Assembly: GCA_025354405.1 (NCBI GenBank)
Contig: JANXMY010000036.1
Span: 1-64,000 of the forward strand
Direction of reading: 5' to 3'
Source: Armatimonadota bacterium
GTDB lineage: Bacteria; Armatimonadota; Armatimonadia; Armatimonadales; Capsulimonadaceae
Length of the DNA stretch: 64,000 bases
Positions within the stretch are counted from its first letter, which is position 1; the number at the start of each line of letters is the position of its first letter. Positions 16,739-25,379 of this stretch are shown here, piece by piece. The position numbers and the translations under genes are program-made. The notes under the pieces are model-generated. The model did not search any database and was not told the DNA's origin. It saw nothing but the letters and a program-made list of their open reading frames with translations.

Positions 16739-18162
16739 ATAATAAACCGGCTGAGCAGCGGCTGGAAAAAGTTGAAGGGTGGGGGATGTCCTCCTCTGCC
16801 CTCAGCTACGTCTACCGACCGGTCAATATCGAAGGCATACAGTCGGTCTTCGATGCGGCTCGGCAAAGTGGTCGCTCTGTCGGTCTGCGCGGAGCGGGCC
16901 GCTCCTACGGTGACGCGTCACTCAATGCGGAAAACCTGACACTCGATCTGACCCGTATGCGCCGTATTCTGGACTGGAACCCGGAGACCGGCATTATCCG
17001 AGTTGAGACGGGGGTCTCTATTCAGCAGCTCTGGCAATATACAGTTGAAGACGGCTGGTGGCCTAACGTCGTCTCCGGCACGATGTTTCCAACCCTGGGC
17101 GGGGCCGCAGCCATGAATATTCATGGGAAGAACAACTGGAAAGCTGGGCCCATCGGCGACCACATCCTGGACTTCGAGCTGCTGCTGCCGTCTGGTGCGT
17201 TGAAGCATTGCTCACGCACCGAAAACGTCGAACTCTTCCACGCGGCAATCGGTGGCTTCGGTATGCTCGGGGTGATTACGCAGCTTACCCTGCAGCTTAA
17301 GAAAATACACTCGGGATGGCTGAAAGTCGAAGCGATAGGCGTCAAGAACCTCGAAGAATTATTTCAAGTATTTGAGGAGAGGCTGCCGGTCTCTGACTAC
17401 CTTGTGGGCTGGATTGACTGTTTTGCTTCCGGGGATGCCCTCGGGCGAGGGCAGATACATCAGGCAAACTACTTGGCGGCGGGAGAGGATACCAATCCGG
17501 TCCAAAGCCTGCGCGTGGAAAATCAGGAGCTGCCAGATAGCTTGTTTGGGTTGGTCCCAAAATCTATCATGTGGCGGCTGATGAAACCATTCGTAAACGA
17601 CTCAGGGATGCAGGCTATCAATTATGCGAAATCTCTGAGCGCGACAACCGTCAGTCACGGGCAGGCCCATATTCAGTCCCATGCGGGCTTTGCGTTTTTG
17701 CTCGATTACGTCCCAAACTGGAAGCATGCCTACAAGCCTGGGGGGTTGATCCAATATCAAAGCTTTGTGCCAAAAGAATCGGCGCAGGCTGTGTTTTCCG
17801 AACAGATAAAGCTCGCGCAGTCTTATGGGATCGTGCCGTATCTGGGGGTATTCAAGCGGCATCGCCCGGACAATTTCCTGATTTCACATGCTGTCGATGG
17901 ATATTCGCTGGCGCTGGATTTTGCGGTAACACCGGAGAAAAAAGGTGCCCTGCGTAGCTTGGCGGCAGAAATGGACCGATTGGTTCTAAATGCCGGGGGC
18001 CGATTTTACTTTGCAAAAGATAGTGTCCTGCACCGCTCTGCTGCGCTGGAAGCTCTGGGGCAGGAACGTGTGTCGAAATTTCTGGCTCTCAAGCAAGAAT
18101 GTGATCCCGAAAGCCTTTTCCAAACGAATTTGTACCGAAGGCTATTTGGGCCGCAGTTATAG
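16723..18162 (+). CDS. FAD-dependent oxidoreductase, DprE1-like (decaprenylphosphoryl-ribose oxidase family)
   Basis: 479 residues. A PCMH-type FAD domain shows LRGAGRSYGDASLN, VSGTMFPTLGGAAAMNIHGKN (His134 and the HGKN motif that lines the active site in DprE1) and a GGFGMLGVIT strand. The C-terminal ALO-like domain shows GGLIQYQSFVP and FAKDS with Lys432, matching the catalytic Lys of M. tuberculosis DprE1. The position equal to DprE1 Cys387 is Ala397 here. ATG 16723 is chosen because GWG at residues 20-22 aligns with the DprE1 N-terminus, so the internal Met39 would be too late. Likely role: oxidation of a polyprenylphosphoryl sugar paired with the preceding SDR. Confidence 0.82.
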   Translation: MAEHLNNKPAEQRLEKVEGWGMSSSALSYVYRPVNIEGIQSVFDAARQSGRSVGLRGAGRSYGDASLNAENLTLDLTRMRRILDWNPETGIIRVETGVSIQQLWQYTVEDGWWPNVVSGTMFPTLGGAAAMNIHGKNNWKAGPIGDHILDFELLLPSGALKHCSRTENVELFHAAIGGFGMLGVITQLTLQLKKIHSGWLKVEAIGVKNLEELFQVFEERLPVSDYLVGWIDCFASGDALGRGQIHQANYLAAGEDTNPVQSLRVENQELPDSLFGLVPKSIMWRLMKPFVNDSGMQAINYAKSLSATTVSHGQAHIQSHAGFAFLLDYVPNWKHAYKPGGLIQYQSFVPKESAQAVFSEQIKLAQSYGIVPYLGVFKRHRPDNFLISHAVDGYSLALDFAVTPEKKGALRSLAAEMDRLVLNAGGRFYFAKDSVLHRSAALEALGQERVSKFLALKQECDPESLFQTNLYRRLFGPQL

Positions 18163-18182
18163 GCCCTTCCAGACCTGACAGC

Positions 18183-18902
18183 TCAGGCTCGTTTCTGAAA
18201 TAATATCTCAATTGGGGTGAGCTGAGAAATATCGGGGGCTGGGGGATTCTGCTGAGAGTCCTGCTGCATCTGTACGATATTCTGCACCATAGCTTCTTCC
18301 ATCTGTCGATATCGTTCGATCTCGTCCTCGTACTGCAAAACAGTGTTTTGTGAGGATTGAAGCCGCAAGTCGAGCTGAATGATATATTTTTCTACCAGAG
18401 ACAACACTTCCTGCACCTCCATAGTGTCATATCCACCCCCGGCAACACGTGTGAAATTTACCGTCTGAAGATACTTGCGTGCGCTATCGATGGAGTCACC
18501 CATGATCGAACCGGCAACAGGCCTGTTCTGGGGTGCGTGGTCAAGCCGCTGAAGCAGCATTCTTGCCGCAACGTGCCCTGGCGCATGCGACAGCAAGAAT
18601 AGTAGTGCCTCGTGCGCTGCGTCGCGTCGCTGTGCTGCCAGATACGCATGTACGAGATTAAGTGTCAGCTCAGCGGGCGGTATCGGCGTCGGCGACAGTC
18701 TAAAAGCCGTCTCGAAGGCGGCAACCGCATCCGCAGGTCTGCCTTCTGCATAAAGTGCTGCACCGAGATTGGAGCACGTTTCGAATCGAGCTGTCAGCGA
18801 AACGGACAGCTCTTGCTCAGACAGGGCAAGACTCAATTTGTCCGCAGCTTCTCGCATCCGTCCTTCTCGAAAGGCCAATAATCCCATTTGCCAATCAGTC
18901 AT
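18183..18902 (-). CDS. TPR-repeat protein
   Basis: 239 residues. Residues about 1-110 form TPR-like helical pairs (MGLLAFREGRMREAADKLSL, LGAALYAEGRPADAVAAFET). The rest is a linker and a coiled coil (about 165-215, LDLRLQSSQNTVLQYEDEIE) with a Gln/Pro-rich tail. No signal peptide or membrane segment. It starts 21 bases after the VWA gene on the same strand, so the two probably work together. It converges on the FAD oxidase with no clear terminator between. Function unknown. Confidence 0.75.
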   Translation of the reverse strand: MTDWQMGLLAFREGRMREAADKLSLALSEQELSVSLTARFETCSNLGAALYAEGRPADAVAAFETAFRLSPTPIPPAELTLNLVHAYLAAQRRDAAHEALLFLLSHAPGHVAARMLLQRLDHAPQNRPVAGSIMGDSIDSARKYLQTVNFTRVAGGGYDTMEVQEVLSLVEKYIIQLDLRLQSSQNTVLQYEDEIERYRQMEEAMVQNIVQMQQDSQQNPPAPDISQLTPIEILFQKRA

Positions 18903-18923
18903 GCCGTGTCATACTATCCTTTT

Positions 18924-20354
18924 TTATTCGCTCTGCGCTTCTTCGCTTCGTGTACTCGCCAGACGACGTGTCGTTGCTTTGATCCGTTTTACTTGAGAGG
19001 AATTTGGCGTGGAGCCAAGACCAGCGAGCTGCTCTTCCATATCGTTTGCAAGGCCCTCTTCACCGATCTTGCGAAGCTGGCGTGTTGCGGCCCCCAGTTT
19101 TTCACGCGCCGTATCAAAGTCACCTCGCTCCTGCGCACGCTGTGCATCACGCTCGTACTTGAACACGCCATATCGACTTACGAGATCCTGTATCTCGGAA
19201 TTAGTCTCGGCTAAGAGAGCGGTGTCATCTGAAAACGCCGCATTAATGACGACTCGATCATTGCCAGCGGTTCCGAGAGCCCCGGGATCATTCCATGTCA
19301 GCAGGGCTTCCACAAGCGGGTGTGTTCCGACGGCCTGGAGAGAAGGTGCGAATTGTACCACGACACTGCTGGGATCGGAAGTCGATATATCTCCAATTCG
19401 TGCCCGAAGCCAGCCTTCCTCTGTGTGTATCTCATCAAACATTGTCATTGCAGGACGCACCATAAAGATGTCCTGAACGACAGCCCCTCCAAGACCACGA
19501 ACAGCCAGATACAAGTCTGTGACTGTCGTGGTTTCGAGGGTCGTCATTTCCTGTTCAATCCGCGCGTTGATATCGGCGATGTCTGCAGCATAGTAATACT
19601 CCCCGCGGGAGTTATCTGCGATGCGCATGAGAAACTCTTCATCAAATTCCTCTCCAACACCCAGCGTAGTAATCGCAAAGCCCTGCTGCTGCACCTCAGA
19701 GATCGCCTCGAGGGTCGCCTCCTGATCCTGAACAATACCGTCGGAGATCACAATGATGCGATTGATGCCGTGGGCGAGAACATTTTGGCTCACGGCCGTG
19801 TGAGCCTGACGGATCGCTTCTGCCATGAAAGTCCCCGTGCCGATCGCTATGGGCAGCCGCTGTTCCCGCAGCAGATCCATCTGCGTTAGGCAGCTATCCG
19901 GAAAAGTAGCCCAATCCTGCTGCGTAAAGACGGAATGGACGCGGTCGGCAAAGGCGATAACAGTAATAATATCGGTCGTCCGAAGCGTAGTCATCAGGGT
20001 CTTGATGGCTTCGGCTGCCAGTGCCATCGCGGTGCTGGCAATACTTTGCATTTCCAAAAGTGTCTGACCGGTCCAGTAGACAGCTTCCGACTGGTCAGCC
20101 TCGCCCCGATCCAGTTCATCGCGCGAGATAGCGACACCCATCCAGTATTCCCGCTCTTCATCGGTGAGCTGGAAGTGGTGCATCGTTGCCGAAGAGTCCA
20201 CGACCAAAACCAGATTGAGGGGAGGGCGGGCGTCGACAGCCAGGCTGGGGATCGGCTTGATCTCCATGAGTGCGTAGACTGCTTCCTCCAAATAGTGACT
20301 GGAGGGAACATAAGGACGGCTCAGAGCCGTTTCGATCTTGAGGCGACCGTTCAC
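18924..20354 (-). CDS. Von Willebrand factor type A domain protein
   Basis: 476 residues. The VWA domain (about residues 40-235) has the metal-ion-dependent adhesion site VVDSSATM (Asp, Ser, Thr) and later strands such as IIVISDGIVQDQEA and GFAITTLGVGEEFDEEFL. A beta-rich C-terminal region (LYLAVRGLGGAVVQDIFMVR) and an Arg/Ala-rich helical tail follow. GTG 20354 is preferred over TTG 20375 because AAAGGAG lies 8 bases before the GTG. No signal peptide. Such VWA proteins form cytosolic assemblies, here perhaps with the downstream TPR protein. Role unknown. Confidence 0.82.
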   Translation of the reverse strand: MNGRLKIETALSRPYVPSSHYLEEAVYALMEIKPIPSLAVDARPPLNLVLVVDSSATMHHFQLTDEEREYWMGVAISRDELDRGEADQSEAVYWTGQTLLEMQSIASTAMALAAEAIKTLMTTLRTTDIITVIAFADRVHSVFTQQDWATFPDSCLTQMDLLREQRLPIAIGTGTFMAEAIRQAHTAVSQNVLAHGINRIIVISDGIVQDQEATLEAISEVQQQGFAITTLGVGEEFDEEFLMRIADNSRGEYYYAADIADINARIEQEMTTLETTTVTDLYLAVRGLGGAVVQDIFMVRPAMTMFDEIHTEEGWLRARIGDISTSDPSSVVVQFAPSLQAVGTHPLVEALLTWNDPGALGTAGNDRVVINAAFSDDTALLAETNSEIQDLVSRYGVFKYERDAQRAQERGDFDTAREKLGAATRQLRKIGEEGLANDMEEQLAGLGSTPNSSQVKRIKATTRRLASTRSEEAQSE

Positions 20355-20445
20355 GCAGGCATCTCCTTTGAGCAACGCTTAATTTAACTAAGTCACTATT
20401 CGCCATTAATCAAATATATCCTTCTTTGCCCTTTAGTCGTCTAAA

Positions 20446-20474
20446 TTGACTTGTGAGGCATCAAATGCTATAAT
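20446..20474 (+). promoter_or_regulatory. purH promoter
   Basis: TTGACT (20446-20451), 17 bases, TATAAT (20469-20474) with extended TGC. A weak hairpin and six T follow at 20483-20510 before the purH ribosome site. Confidence 0.75.
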
Positions 20475-20482
20475 AATGCTCC

Positions 20483-20510
20483 GGGCGGCTTCGAACAAAC
20501 CGTCTTTTTT
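20483..20510 (+). promoter_or_regulatory. Possible attenuator hairpin in the purH leader
   Basis: GGCGG (20484-20488) can pair with CCGTC (20500-20504), including one G-U pair, and is followed by TTTTTT. It is only 9 bases past the -10 box, and the stem is short, so it may be chance. Confidence 0.3.
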
Positions 20511-20543
20511 AACGAATTCCCATTGCTTAAGGAGAGAATAATA

Positions 20544-22127
20544 ATGATTCGCATTCAGCGAGCACTGATCAGCGTATCCGACAAGACCGGTCTGCTGGAC
20601 TTTGCCCAGACCCTTGTAGATCTAGGGGTTGAGATAATCTCCACCGGAGGGACCGAGAAGGCTCTGACAGCCGCCGGAATTCCGTCAAAGAACATCTCGC
20701 AAATTACAGATTTCCCCGAAATGCTGGATGGTCGAGTCAAGACACTGCATCCGGCTATTCATGGCGGACTACTGGCGGATCGCTCCAAACCGGAGCACAT
20801 GCAGACGATCGCAGAGCACCATATCCTGCCTATCGACCTTGTCGTTGTAAATCTTTATCCTTTCGCAGAAACGATTGCAAGGCCCGGTGTTTCCCGCGAA
20901 GAAGCGGTCGAGAATATCGATATCGGCGGTCCTTCGATGATACGCTCCGCCGCAAAAAATCATGCCTCCGTCGCCGTGGTCGTTTCGCCTGCTGATTATG
21001 CTCTGCTAACGGATGAGCTGCAGCGAAATGAGGGTGCACTTTCTCAGGCAACACGCTCCCGGCTTGCCGTGCAGGCCTATGCCCATACAGCAGCATATGA
21101 TGCCACCATTACACAGTATCTTGCAAAGCAGGAGCCGGAAGGGGCAGGAGATACTTTTCCCTCACTTCTGGCACTCGGCTTCACGAAAGTACAGGATCTG
21201 CGCTATGGCGAAAACCCGCATCAGCAGGCAGCGTTCTACCGAGAGCAAGGGGCCGTCGGCGGAGTAGCCTCAGCCCTGAAGAGAAATGGTAAAGAACTTT
21301 CGTTTAACAATATTTACGATCTGAATGCAGCTTATGGTTTAGTACAGGAGTTCGCGGACAGAAAAGAGTTTGCAGCGGCGATTATCAAGCATACAAACCC
21401 CTGTGGTGCCGCGATTGCCGATACACTAGCCGAAGCCTTTCGACAAGCACGAGAAAGTGATCCTATTTCCGCGTTTGGAGGCATTCTCGCGGTGAATCAG
21501 CCGATCGATGCGGAGACGGCCCAGCTGATCACCGGCAAGAACACTTTCTTTGAAGCAATCATCGCACCTGGCTACTCAGAAGAAGCTTTTACAATCCTCT
21601 CAACGAAAAAGCAATGGTGTCAAAACTTGATACTTCTGGAAACTCACACGGATCCCGCCCAAACAGCTGCTGAGTGGGATTACAAGCGTGTCTCCGGTGG
21701 ACTGCTAGTGCAGACCCCGGACACGGCCGTGCTGCAAAGCTCAGAGACCGAATATGTCTCCGAGCGTGAGCCGACAAGCGAAGAGCTCTCCGATTTGATG
21801 TTTGCCTGGAAGTTAGTTAAGCATGTGAAGTCGAATGCGATTGTCATCGTGAAAAATAAAGCCATGGTTGGGGTAGGGGCCGGGCAGATGAACCGGGTGC
21901 AAAGTGTCCGCCTTGCAGTCGCGCAGGCCGGAGTGAAGGCACAGGGGGCCGTTTTAGCCTCGGATGCCTTCTTCCCGTTCCCAGATGGCCCGGAAGCCGC
22001 GCTTCAAGCCGGTGTCACGGCCATCATACAGCCGGGTGGCTCGAAGAAAGACGACGAATCGACTGCAATTGCCGATCAATACGGCGCTGCGATGGTTCTC
22101 ACGGGCCGCCGCCACTTCCGTCACTAA
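20544..22127 (+). CDS. purH: Bifunctional AICAR transformylase / IMP cyclohydrolase
   Basis: 527 residues. Catalyses the last two steps of IMP synthesis: formyl transfer from 10-formyl-THF to AICAR, then ring closure. The N-terminal MGS-like cyclohydrolase domain (about 1-200) shows SVSDKTGLLDFAQTL, STGGT and EMLDGRVKTLHPAIHGG. The transformylase part shows LRYGENPHQQAAFY, IIKHTNPCGAAIA, SDPISAFGGI and the end DAFFPFPDG with GGSKKDDE. ATG 20544 follows AAGGAGAG; TTG 20523 in frame is ignored. Monocistronic, with its own promoter and terminator. Confidence 0.97.
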   Translation: MIRIQRALISVSDKTGLLDFAQTLVDLGVEIISTGGTEKALTAAGIPSKNISQITDFPEMLDGRVKTLHPAIHGGLLADRSKPEHMQTIAEHHILPIDLVVVNLYPFAETIARPGVSREEAVENIDIGGPSMIRSAAKNHASVAVVVSPADYALLTDELQRNEGALSQATRSRLAVQAYAHTAAYDATITQYLAKQEPEGAGDTFPSLLALGFTKVQDLRYGENPHQQAAFYREQGAVGGVASALKRNGKELSFNNIYDLNAAYGLVQEFADRKEFAAAIIKHTNPCGAAIADTLAEAFRQARESDPISAFGGILAVNQPIDAETAQLITGKNTFFEAIIAPGYSEEAFTILSTKKQWCQNLILLETHTDPAQTAAEWDYKRVSGGLLVQTPDTAVLQSSETEYVSEREPTSEELSDLMFAWKLVKHVKSNAIVIVKNKAMVGVGAGQMNRVQSVRLAVAQAGVKAQGAVLASDAFFPFPDGPEAALQAGVTAIIQPGGSKKDDESTAIADQYGAAMVLTGRRHFRH

Positions 22128-22130
22128 GCT

Positions 22131-22163
22131 AAAACCCCAGCCTGAACTCAGGCTGGGGTTTTT
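22131..22163 (+). terminator. purH terminator
   Basis: CCCCAGCCTGA (22135-22145) pairs with TCAGGCTGGGG (22148-22158), flanked by AAAA and TTTTT, just after the purH stop. Confidence 0.93.
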
Positions 22164-22521
22164 AATATGTGTATAGCATATAAGCTTTTAGATATAAGTT
22201 AGTTTAGCTTACTTATTGAGCGTGAGAATTATGCCATATTAAATTGAACGCAGAAATGGAGCCCGCAGATGACTGCGCCCCAAGTATAAAAAACTGATGA
22301 AGTTTAGTGTTAGATGGCATCGTCTCTTATGGCAGGGTTTCCTGTGGCATGGTCTCGAATTGTGCAACAACACCGTGTTAGATTACATAATGTATATTAT
22401 CGGAACCAAAATAGATCAATTATGAGGCTGGGAATATTCTTCGATCTCGCTCACACAAACAACGAGGCCGCTAACAAATTGTTAGCGGCCTCGTTTTAAA
22501 ATACATTCAATTCGAATAGAT
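22164..22521. other. Gene-free stretch, possible small-RNA locus
   Basis: About 358 bases, AT-rich, with no credible protein. The only frame (22314-22499 +) runs into the terminator arm and has no ribosome site. TTGAGC near 22216 followed by TATTAA could be a weak plus-strand promoter. The stretch ends in a perfect 15-base-pair terminator hairpin with a T run on the plus strand, and no plus-strand gene after purH needs it. A small RNA ending at 22496 is possible but unproven. Confidence 0.35.
22461..22496. terminator. Perfect 15-bp terminator hairpin
   Basis: AACGAGGCCGCTAAC (22461-22475), loop AAATT, GTTAGCGGCCTCGTT (22481-22495), then T. Reads best on the plus strand. On the minus strand it is followed by a looser T-rich TTGTTTGTG and can close the long liv-gcv operon, whose last gene stops at 22522. 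Confidence 0.9.
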
Positions 22522-22809
22522 TTACAAACTACGTCCTGGTAGCTGCTGCACTTCTGTTTCCAGCTGACGAATCCGTGATTGACACGTTTTGAGGATATCA
22601 TTGACATCCGTAAGTGCTTTGTGCGTTCCCTGCCTCTTGGCAAGCCAAAGTGCATAGGACCCGGAAGCAATCGCTGCCATCATACAGACAGTGCTGACCG
22701 CGATGAGAACAACGAGCGTAGATCGAACACTTTGAGCGGCATCAACGGCTGCGTCGTCCATAGAGTCTGAGATGACAAGCTCAGGGCCTCTATTATCTAC
22801 CATCATCAT
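22522..22809 (-). CDS. Small single-pass membrane protein with coiled-coil tail
   Basis: About 95 residues. Three consecutive ATG codons (22809, 22806, 22803) lie inside the end of the response-regulator gene, so the start is uncertain by two residues. A transmembrane helix (STLVVLIAVSTVCMMAAIAS) is flanked by an acidic N-terminus and a C-terminal heptad-like helix (VNDILKTCQSRIRQLETEVQ). No family recognised. Its overlap with the receiver gene suggests translational coupling and perhaps a membrane partner. Confidence 0.6.
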   Translation of the reverse strand: MMMVDNRGPELVISDSMDDAAVDAAQSVRSTLVVLIAVSTVCMMAAIASGSYALWLAKRQGTHKALTDVNDILKTCQSRIRQLETEVQQLPGRSL

Positions 22810-23221
22810 CAGTTTGCTCGAGTGTGTACCGTTTTTCATCCGCGATCCCATCTTCCATAGAAAAGATTCGCTTGACAAACGCAATCAACTCCATGGGGTT
22901 GAATGGCTTCGTCAAATAGCATTCGACGCCAGACTGCCAGCCCCGCAGAACATCGGAGTCCTGAGCGCGAGCCGTCAGCATGATTACCGGAATATTTTCC
23001 GTTTCCGGGTCTTTCTTAAGCTTTTCCAGTACCTCAAATCCGGTCATCTCCGGCATCATTACATCCAGAACGATTAAATCAGGGCGATCTTCTTTGACTT
23101 TCTCCAGACATTCCAGCCCGTTGAAGGCCGTGATCACCTCATAGCCCTGCCGCTCCAGATTGACCTGTATCAGTCGAACGATGTGCTTTTCATCGTCACA
23201 CGTTAAGATTTTACGCGCCAT
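22793..23221 (-). CDS. Stand-alone response regulator receiver protein
   Basis: 142 residues, a CheY-like domain and a short acidic tail. Phospho-acceptor Asp53 in VLDVMMPEM, the acidic pair CDDE near the N-terminus, the conserved Thr in IMLTARA and Lys in LTKPFNP are all present. No output domain, so it acts by protein contact. ATG 23221 is preferred because GAGGA lies 6 bases before it; ATG 23227 is too close. It overlaps the lipoyl-transferase gene upstream and the small membrane protein downstream, placing a signalling protein in the glycine cleavage operon. Its kinase is not adjacent; the soluble kinase at 9814 is one candidate. Confidence 0.9.
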   Translation of the reverse strand: MARKILTCDDEKHIVRLIQVNLERQGYEVITAFNGLECLEKVKEDRPDLIVLDVMMPEMTGFEVLEKLKKDPETENIPVIMLTARAQDSDVLRGWQSGVECYLTKPFNPMELIAFVKRIFSMEDGIADEKRYTLEQTDDDGR

Positions 23222-23904
23222 GGGCATTCCTCGCTCTCTTCATTCTCAGTGTACCATACCGTACGAGTCGTGTCAATTGTTTGCCAAACTCCAATTTCCA
23301 GTGCTTCTTGAAAAGCGCTTTTTAGGACATCTATAAAATCATCTAAATTCGGTATGACCGCCAGTGGCAAAGACATTTGCTGCAGTATCGCTTCGCCTTC
23401 ACGTCGCTGCGCACTCCCGAGAATTTTCTGCCCGGTGCGAGCGTCGATCAGGTCACAAGCACCTGCCAGATCAAAGCAATTCACGCTCTTTTCGGAGGCA
23501 TTGACCAGGTTATCTGATCCGAACTGGGTTACGACCCCCACCCTGCACAAGCCTTGAACCACACCAGCAAGAATCAGTCGATACGCGCCGAGAACACCTG
23601 GCTTACAGTGGCTCGGCAGATGGCTTGTCAGAAGTGCAGCCGTAATCGTTAGATCTTCGCCATGCACGACGGCTCTACCTCCCGTTGGACGGCGTATGCG
23701 CGGCAAATTCGGATAATAATTTTCTACCGCTGCCTCCGACTGCAGCCGGCCAAAGCTGACTGAGGGACGGTCCCAGTGGTAAACCCGGATAATTGGCAGC
23801 GTCGCTTCACCGTCCCTCAGTTCGCCGAGCAGTGCCGCGTCCGTCGCCATGTTAAATTCTGGGCTGCCAGGCTGCCTTTGCTCCAGCCATCGCCAGCAAT
23901 TCAT
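23203..23904 (-). CDS. Lipoate-protein ligase A / octanoyltransferase (LipM-like)
   Basis: 233 residues of the biotin/lipoate A/B ligase family. Seen: RRPTGGRAVVHGEDLTIT (acyl-binding loop), CFDLAGACDLI with a Cys in the LipM nucleophile region, and GQKILGSAQRR. It probably moves octanoyl or lipoyl groups to GcvH, encoded four genes upstream, which fits the operon. Its ATG overlaps the gcvPB stop by one base (TAATG). Whether it is LipM, LipL or LplA cannot be settled without alignment. Confidence 0.85.
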   Translation of the reverse strand: MNCWRWLEQRQPGSPEFNMATDAALLGELRDGEATLPIIRVYHWDRPSVSFGRLQSEAAVENYYPNLPRIRRPTGGRAVVHGEDLTITAALLTSHLPSHCKPGVLGAYRLILAGVVQGLCRVGVVTQFGSDNLVNASEKSVNCFDLAGACDLIDARTGQKILGSAQRREGEAILQQMSLPLAVIPNLDDFIDVLKSAFQEALEIGVWQTIDTTRTVWYTENEESEECPWRVKS

Positions 23905-25379
23905 TACTTATGCTGTTCCCGCCAGCGCAGAACCGGCTTTCGGGCCGCAGTCGCTTCGTCGAGTTTATGCACCACAGTCTCATGCGGCGCAGACAACACA
24001 ATCGCTGGGTCGGTCTCGATTTCACTTGCAATCTGACGCATCGCACTTATGAAGCTGTCCAGTGTCTCCATGCTCTCCGTTTCCGTCGGCTCGATCATTA
24101 AAGCTTCCGGCACCAAGAGTGGAAAATAGATCGTCGGCGGGTGGAATCCGAAGTCCATCAGTCTCTTTGCAATATCTAGTGCCCGAACACCACGCTCACG
24201 CTGCTGACGCTTTGCCGTGAACACGCATTCGTGCATACATAGTTCATTATAGGCGACGTCGAAGGAGTTCTGTAGCTGAACACGAATATAGTTTGCATTC
24301 AGCACGGCATTCTCCGCGATATTCGCGAGGCGCTCCCGTCCATAGTACAGAATATAGGCATAGGCACGGAGGATACATAGAAAAGAGCCATAGTAGCCAT
24401 GAATTCGGCCAATCGATTTTGGACGATCATAATCACGTCGGTATCCCCCGTCTGTCTTTACGACCTGCGGTACAGGCAGATAGGGTTCCAAAATCGACTT
24501 TATCCCGACCGGACCAGACCCAGGTCCCCCACCCCCATGCGGTGAGGAAAACGTCTTATGAAGGTTGAAATGCATGACGTCGAAACCCATGTCACCAGGA
24601 CGCGCCCGCCCAACCAGTGCATTCATATTTGCGCCGTCGCAGTAAACCAGGCCGCCCGCGGTGTGGATCATCGCGCAGATCTCGGCGATATCGTCTTCAA
24701 ATAGCCCGAGTGTATTGGGGTTTGTGAGCATCAGTCCCGCGACATTCTCCTGATTTTCAGTAAGCAGCGTTCGAAGATGCGCCATATCTACGCGACCACG
24801 TCCATCGGATTTTATCGTCACTGTCGTGTATCCGCAGCGTGCTGCCGACGCTGGATTTGTTCCATGCGCGGCCTCCGGCACAAGCACGAGACATCGCTGC
24901 CCCTGACCGTGGTCATCATGGTATGCTTTGATCAGCATCAGGCCAAGAAGCTCACCGTGCGCTCCCGCCGCGGGCTGCAGGCTCACCGTGTCCATGCCAC
25001 CGATCTCCGCCAGGATCTCCTGCATCGAATATAAGACTTCTAATGTTCCCTGGGCTGCCGTGTCAGGGAGATCTGGGTGGACACGGGCAAACCCAGGCAA
25101 GCGGGCCACTTCTTCGTTCAGCTTGGGATTGTACTTCATGGTACAGGACCCAAGCGGATAAAACCCGGAGTCCGTCGAGTAGTTAAGCTGCGACAAATGG
25201 GTGTAATGCCGAATAACTTCGGGCTCCGACAGCTCCGGCAACGGCAGTGTACTGCGCAGTCCTTCGGAAGGCAGCAGGTCAGAGATCGATAAGACTGGAA
25301 CATCACACGCAGGCAGCTCAACACCGGAGCGTCCCGGCTTGCTGAGTTCAAAAAGCAGAGGCTCGATCGTCAGTTTCAT
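23904..25379 (-). CDS. gcvPB: Glycine dehydrogenase (decarboxylating) subunit 2
   Basis: 491 residues, the PLP-bearing half of split P-protein, which decarboxylates glycine and loads the aminomethyl group on GcvH. The PLP lysine is in [20 protein letters not shown]. The N-terminus has [20 protein letters not shown] and [14 protein letters not shown], typical of the subunit. The start at 25379 overlaps the gcvPA stop by 4 bases (ATGA); the longer frame to 25448 is rejected. Length is normal. Confidence 0.96.
   Translation of the reverse strand: MKLTIEPLLFELSKPGRSGVELPACDVPVLSISDLLPSEGLRSTLPLPELSEPEVIRHYTHLSQLNYSTDSGFYPLGSCTMKYNPKLNEEVARLPGFARVHPDLPDTAAQGTLEVLYSMQEILAEIGGMDTVSLQPAAGAHGELLGLMLIKAYHDDHGQGQRCLVLVPEAAHGTNPASAARCGYTTVTIKSDGRGRVDMAHLRTLLTENQENVAGLMLTNPNTLGLFEDDIAEICAMIHTAGGLVYCDGANMNALVGRARPGDMGFDVMHFNLHKTFSSPHGGGGPGSGPVGIKSILEPYLPVPQVVKTDGGYRRDYDRPKSIGRIHGYYGSFLCILRAYAYILYYGRERLANIAENAVLNANYIRVQLQNSFDVAYNELCMHECVFTAKRQQRERGVRALDIAKRLMDFGFHPPTIYFPLLVPEALMIEPTETESMETLDSFISAMRQIASEIETDPAIVLSAPHETVVHKLDEATAARKPVLRWREQHK

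Noticed and set aside
22314-22499. 61-codon plus-strand frame in the gene-free stretch
   Set aside because: Its last third is the terminator hairpin and it has no Shine-Dalgarno; composition is random-like.
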